In this document: positions 5,438 to 7,482 of the stretch, piece by piece
Numbering within the stretch: the first letter of the stretch is position 1
Layout of the letters: the number at the start of each line of letters is the position of its first letter
NCBI GenBank assembly: GCA_035517415.1
Contig: DATIYW010000245.1
Location: 1-7,482, forward strand
Reading direction: 5' to 3'
Source: DATIYW01 sp035517415
Lineage (GTDB): Bacteria > Acidobacteriota > Thermoanaerobaculia > Thermoanaerobaculales > Thermoanaerobaculaceae
DNA length: 7,482 nucleotides
Program-made: the position numbers and the translations under genes
The notes under the pieces: generated by a model
What the model saw: the letters and a program-made list of their open reading frames with translations, nothing else
The model's database searches: none
Told to the model about the DNA's origin: nothing

Positions 5438-5776
5438 CTAGGGGATCGTCAGCTCGGTCACCGCGATCGTGTCGCCCTTCCGCTCGCCGGTGACGTTGAC
5501 GCGGATGTGGTCCTTCTTGGCGGTCGCCTTCAACGCCGTCAGCGCCTTGTCGTTGCCCGCCTTGTCGAGCTTCACCCAGGTGCCGTCGGCGAGCAGGATG
5601 CCGTAGCCGCTGTCCGCGCACTCGATCAGGCACGAGGTCGGATGTGCGTCGGGTGTCGCCTTCATCTTGGCGAGGCACATCTTGTCGATCAAGGGCACGT
5701 TCTTCCACTCCTCGGCGAGCGCCGGGACGGCGGTGGCGAGGAGGGCGACGAACAGAGCCAGCGTCAGCTTTCTCAC
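5438..5776 (-). CDS. Small secreted cysteine-containing protein of unknown function
   Basis: This 112-residue exported protein has a classic Sec signal peptide: positively charged start (RK), hydrophobic core (4-17) and an ALA cleavage site after residue 21, before EEW. The mature part contains DKMCLAKMK (31-39), then HPTSCLIECADSGYGILL (45-62) and DGTWVKLD (64-71). It ends in a lysine-rich beta region with VNVTGERKGDTIAVTEL. This C-x14-C-x3-C layout followed by a glycine/aromatic strand and a terminal 'GDTI-V' strand matches a small exported family I have seen in Acidobacteria-like genomes. I know of no assigned function. I chose the GTG at 5776 rather than the in-frame ATG at 5797 because AGGGAGG (5789-5783) sits six bases before the GTG. 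It lies downstream of the radical SAM gene on the same strand, 161 bases away, with inverted repeats in that gap. Confidence 0.8.
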   Translation of the reverse strand: MRKLTLALFVALLATAVPALAEEWKNVPLIDKMCLAKMKATPDAHPTSCLIECADSGYGILLADGTWVKLDKAGNDKALTALKATAKKDHIRVNVTGERKGDTIAVTELTIP

Positions 5777-5782
5777 GGTGTT

Positions 5783-5789
5783 CCTCCCT
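5783..5789 (-). promoter_or_regulatory. Ribosome-binding site fixing the GTG start at 5776
   Basis: On the minus strand this reads AGGGAGG and ends six bases before the GTG. If the upstream ATG at 5797 were used, this sequence would be coding (residues 3-5 of the extension). Its quality and spacing are the reason for preferring the GTG. Confidence 0.7.
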
Positions 5790-5796
5790 TGGCGCA

Positions 5797-5818
5797 TCCG
5801 TCCGATGGACCGGACGGA
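5797..5818. repeat. Perfect 8-bp inverted repeat in the leader of the secreted-protein gene
   Basis: TCCGTCCG (5797-5804) and CGGACGGA (5811-5818) are exact reverse complements around the 6-base spacer ATGGAC. An overlapping smaller alternative is GTCC-GAT-GGAC (5800-5810). On the minus strand the structure ends seven bases before the ribosome site of the gene starting at 5776. It could be an operator, an RNA hairpin affecting translation, or a terminator for the radical SAM gene upstream, although no T-run follows it. Confidence 0.5.
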
Positions 5819-5872
5819 GCCGACCGGCGCAAACGGAGGAGCAGCGCGCCGCGCCGCCCTCCCCCTCGCCGA

Positions 5873-5887
5873 TCCGACACATCGGAC
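5873..5887. repeat. Second small inverted repeat, related to the one at 5797
   Basis: TCCGA (5873-5877) and TCGGA (5882-5886) form a 5-bp inverted repeat around CACA. CATCGGAC (5880-5887) is also the exact reverse complement of GTCCGATG (5800-5807), 72 bases away, so the two elements share a motif. The rest of the 161-base gap (5777-5937) shows no convincing promoter. Confidence 0.35.
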
Positions 5888-5937
5888 AACGACGGGACGG
5901 CGGCGCCGATTTCACCGACCTCGGCGTGCGGCGCCGT

Positions 5938-7482
5938 TCAGGCCGTGGCGGGGGCGGGCCGCGAGCGCAGCACCGCGCCCTCGCGCAGCACGGCGACGAG
6001 CGGGATCACGTCGGCCGGCAAGCCGACGCCGGCGAGCACGGACTTGACGCTCGGCGTCGGCCCGTCGACCTGGCTGGCGTTGAGGGTGACGAGCAGCTCG
6101 TCGCCCGCCGCGCGCCAGTCCAGCACGCCCCCAGTCGTCGCGGCGGGCGGGCGCTCCGGCCAGGGCGGCGCACCGGGCGCCCGGCGCAGGCGGTAGCGGT
6201 TCGCGGCGATCGCCTTGCCGAGGCTGGGCTGGCCGTCCGCGACCGGCTGGCAGCCGGTGAGCTGGAGCCCGGTGGGGAGGACACGGTTGGCGGCGGAGAG
6301 CATGCCGAGCTCGACCGCGGCGTGGCAGTCGACGTCGAACAGCTCCGCCAGCGCCTCGTGGCCGAGCGCGAGCGCCGGCCCCATCGAGACGCGGATGTGC
6401 GGGTTGTACCCCTCGGTGTAGCGCACCGGGACGCCGCCCGCGCGCAGGGCGCGCTCGAGCAGGTCCATCACGTTGCGGTGCGAGAGCCAGCGCGCGTCGC
6501 CGAGCTTCTGGAAGGCGAAGCGGTAGCGGGTCGCCCGCTCGGGCTGGGTGAGCGGCTTCGCCTCCGGCAGGACGCGCGGCGCCGGGCGTAGGCGGTAGGC
6601 GGCGTTCCGCGCCCGGGCGAGGTCCGGCGCCGGGTCGCCGACCACCGGCAGCGTCGGCAGCGCGAGCTGGGTGTCGAGACCGTCGCCCGGGATGCCGCAG
6701 CGCATGCAGTCGCCCCAGCGGCAGTCGGGCGTCTCCGCTTCGATGAAGCTGCGCCGCCGCTCGGCCTTGAGGAACCCCTTGCGCACCTGGGCGTCGATCA
6801 CGTCCCACGGCAGCGTCGCGGCGAGCTCGCGGGGGCCGATCTCGGCGTCGATGTCGACCCCGGTCTCGGCGAGCGCCTGCCGCCACGCGTCGAGGCGGAG
6901 CCACTCGCCCCAGCCGTCGAACACGGCGCCGAGGTCGTGGGCGCGGGCGATCGCGGCGCCGAGGCGACGGTCGCCGCGCGACAGCACCGCCTCGAGCGCC
7001 GCCTCCTCCGGCTCGTTCCACGTCAGCTTGGCCCAGCGGATGCGCTTGAAGCGGCGGCGCAGCAGGTCGACGCGGCGCTGCATCTCCTCGGCGGGGACAA
7101 ACGGCTCCCACTGGAACGGCGTCCAGCTCTTCGGCACGAACGGCCCGACCGACACCTTGACCTCGGCCTTGCGGTTGCCGACCTTGCGCGCCGCCGCCAG
7201 GATCCCCTCGGCGAGGCGCGCCAGCTCCTCGAGGTCGTCGTCGGTCTCGGTGGGAAGGCCGATCATCGCGTACACCTTGATCAGGTTCCAGCCGCGCGCG
7301 TAGGCGACCTCGGCCGCCTCGATCATGTCGGCGTTGGTGAACGTCTTGTTGATCACCCGGCGGAGCCGGTCGGAGCCGGTCTCGGGCGCGAAGGTGAATC
7401 CCGATTTGCGCACCCGCGACACGGCGTCGGCCACTGCCACCGAGAACGACTCGGCGCGCAGCGAAGGCAGCGAGACGCCGAC
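5938..7482 (-). CDS. B12-binding radical SAM protein fused to a DUF2344/TIGR03936 domain, partial (5' end outside window)
   Basis: The visible 514 residues are the C-terminal part of a large two-domain protein of the TIGR03960 type (B12-binding radical SAM) joined to a TIGR03936/DUF2344 domain. The frame is open to the right edge, so the cobalamin-binding domain and the iron-sulfur CxxxCxxC of the radical SAM core lie outside. Visible SAM-core motifs include VSLPSLRAESFS (3-14), KSGFTFAPETGSDRLRRVIN (26-45) and KVYAMIGLPTETDDDLEEL (69-87), the last typical of the final strands of the barrel. A cysteine motif DCRWGDCMRCG (C254, C259, C262) follows in the linker. The DUF2344 region (about 318-514) contains RYRFAFQKLGDARWLSHRNV, ALRAGGVPVRYTEGYNPHIR and SMGPALALG. 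The chemistry is unknown in the family; a tRNA or rRNA modification role has been suggested from gene neighbourhoods. The commonly linked ribonuclease G gene is not found downstream here. The identification is strong. Confidence 0.92.
   Translation of the reverse strand, partial: VGVSLPSLRAESFSVAVADAVSRVRKSGFTFAPETGSDRLRRVINKTFTNADMIEAAEVAYARGWNLIKVYAMIGLPTETDDDLEELARLAEGILAAARKVGNRKAEVKVSVGPFVPKSWTPFQWEPFVPAEEMQRRVDLLRRRFKRIRWAKLTWNEPEEAALEAVLSRGDRRLGAAIARAHDLGAVFDGWGEWLRLDAWRQALAETGVDIDAEIGPRELAATLPWDVIDAQVRKGFLKAERRRSFIEAETPDCRWGDCMRCGIPGDGLDTQLALPTLPVVGDPAPDLARARNAAYRLRPAPRVLPEAKPLTQPERATRYRFAFQKLGDARWLSHRNVMDLLERALRAGGVPVRYTEGYNPHIRVSMGPALALGHEALAELFDVDCHAAVELGMLSAANRVLPTGLQLTGCQPVADGQPSLGKAIAANRYRLRRAPGAPPWPERPPAATTGGVLDWRAAGDELLVTLNASQVDGPTPSVKSVLAGVGLPADVIPLVAVLREGAVLRSRPAPATA

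Noticed and set aside
5644..6591. 315-residue open frame on the plus strand opposite the radical SAM gene and the secreted-protein gene
   Set aside because: It spans two clear genes and their gap on the other strand and has arginine-rich composition typical of a shadow frame.
1..7482. CRISPR array, tRNA/rRNA, insertion sequence, or a multi-gene defence or mobile system
   Set aside because: I found no spaced direct repeats, tRNA-like cloverleaf, transposase, integrase, or toxin/nuclease gene. Composition looks uniform and the gene content is chromosomal.

Overview
The window is a GC-rich stretch (I estimate above 70% by eye) of ordinary, densely packed bacterial chromosome. It holds ten protein genes, of which two are cut by the window ends. 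I see no RNA genes, mobile elements or CRISPR. Two lipobox proteins and one Sec-type secreted protein, together with a DksA-type zinc finger, an RsbU/SpoIIE-type phosphatase, the SpmA/SpmB pair and a B12-binding radical SAM/DUF2344 fusion, suggest a Gram-negative soil or subsurface lineage. Acidobacteriota would fit, and Myxococcota/deltaproteobacteria-like or Gemmatimonadota are alternatives. This is inferred from gene content only.

Layout, left to right. Minus-strand proC (pyrroline-5-carboxylate reductase, 3' end missing) is divergent from a plus-strand pair made of an MFS transporter and a YfcE/MJ0936-type metallophosphodiesterase, which overlap by 4 bases. Only 3 bases separate that pair from the convergent minus-strand spmA-spmB operon, which itself has a 4-base ATGA overlap. 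A divergent control region with a -10-like box for each direction separates spmA from a small OB-fold-like lipoprotein. Next on the plus strand come a DksA-zinc-finger/SpoIIE-phosphatase fusion protein and a second small lipoprotein. On the minus strand follow a small secreted cysteine-containing protein and the large radical SAM-associated protein, whose 5' half lies beyond the right edge.

How the genes relate: apart from the two overlapping pairs they look like independent transcription units of mixed function (proline synthesis, efflux, phosphoester hydrolysis, membrane nucleoside-recognition proteins, phosphatase signalling, envelope proteins, radical SAM chemistry). I do not see a coherent multi-gene new system. 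The points most worth following are the zinc-finger/phosphatase fusion with an altered fourth zinc ligand, two genes whose -10-like boxes lie only 6-7 bases before the start codon (candidate leaderless mRNAs), and a cluster of inverted repeats upstream of the small secreted protein. No gene-free stretch exceeds about 160 bases.
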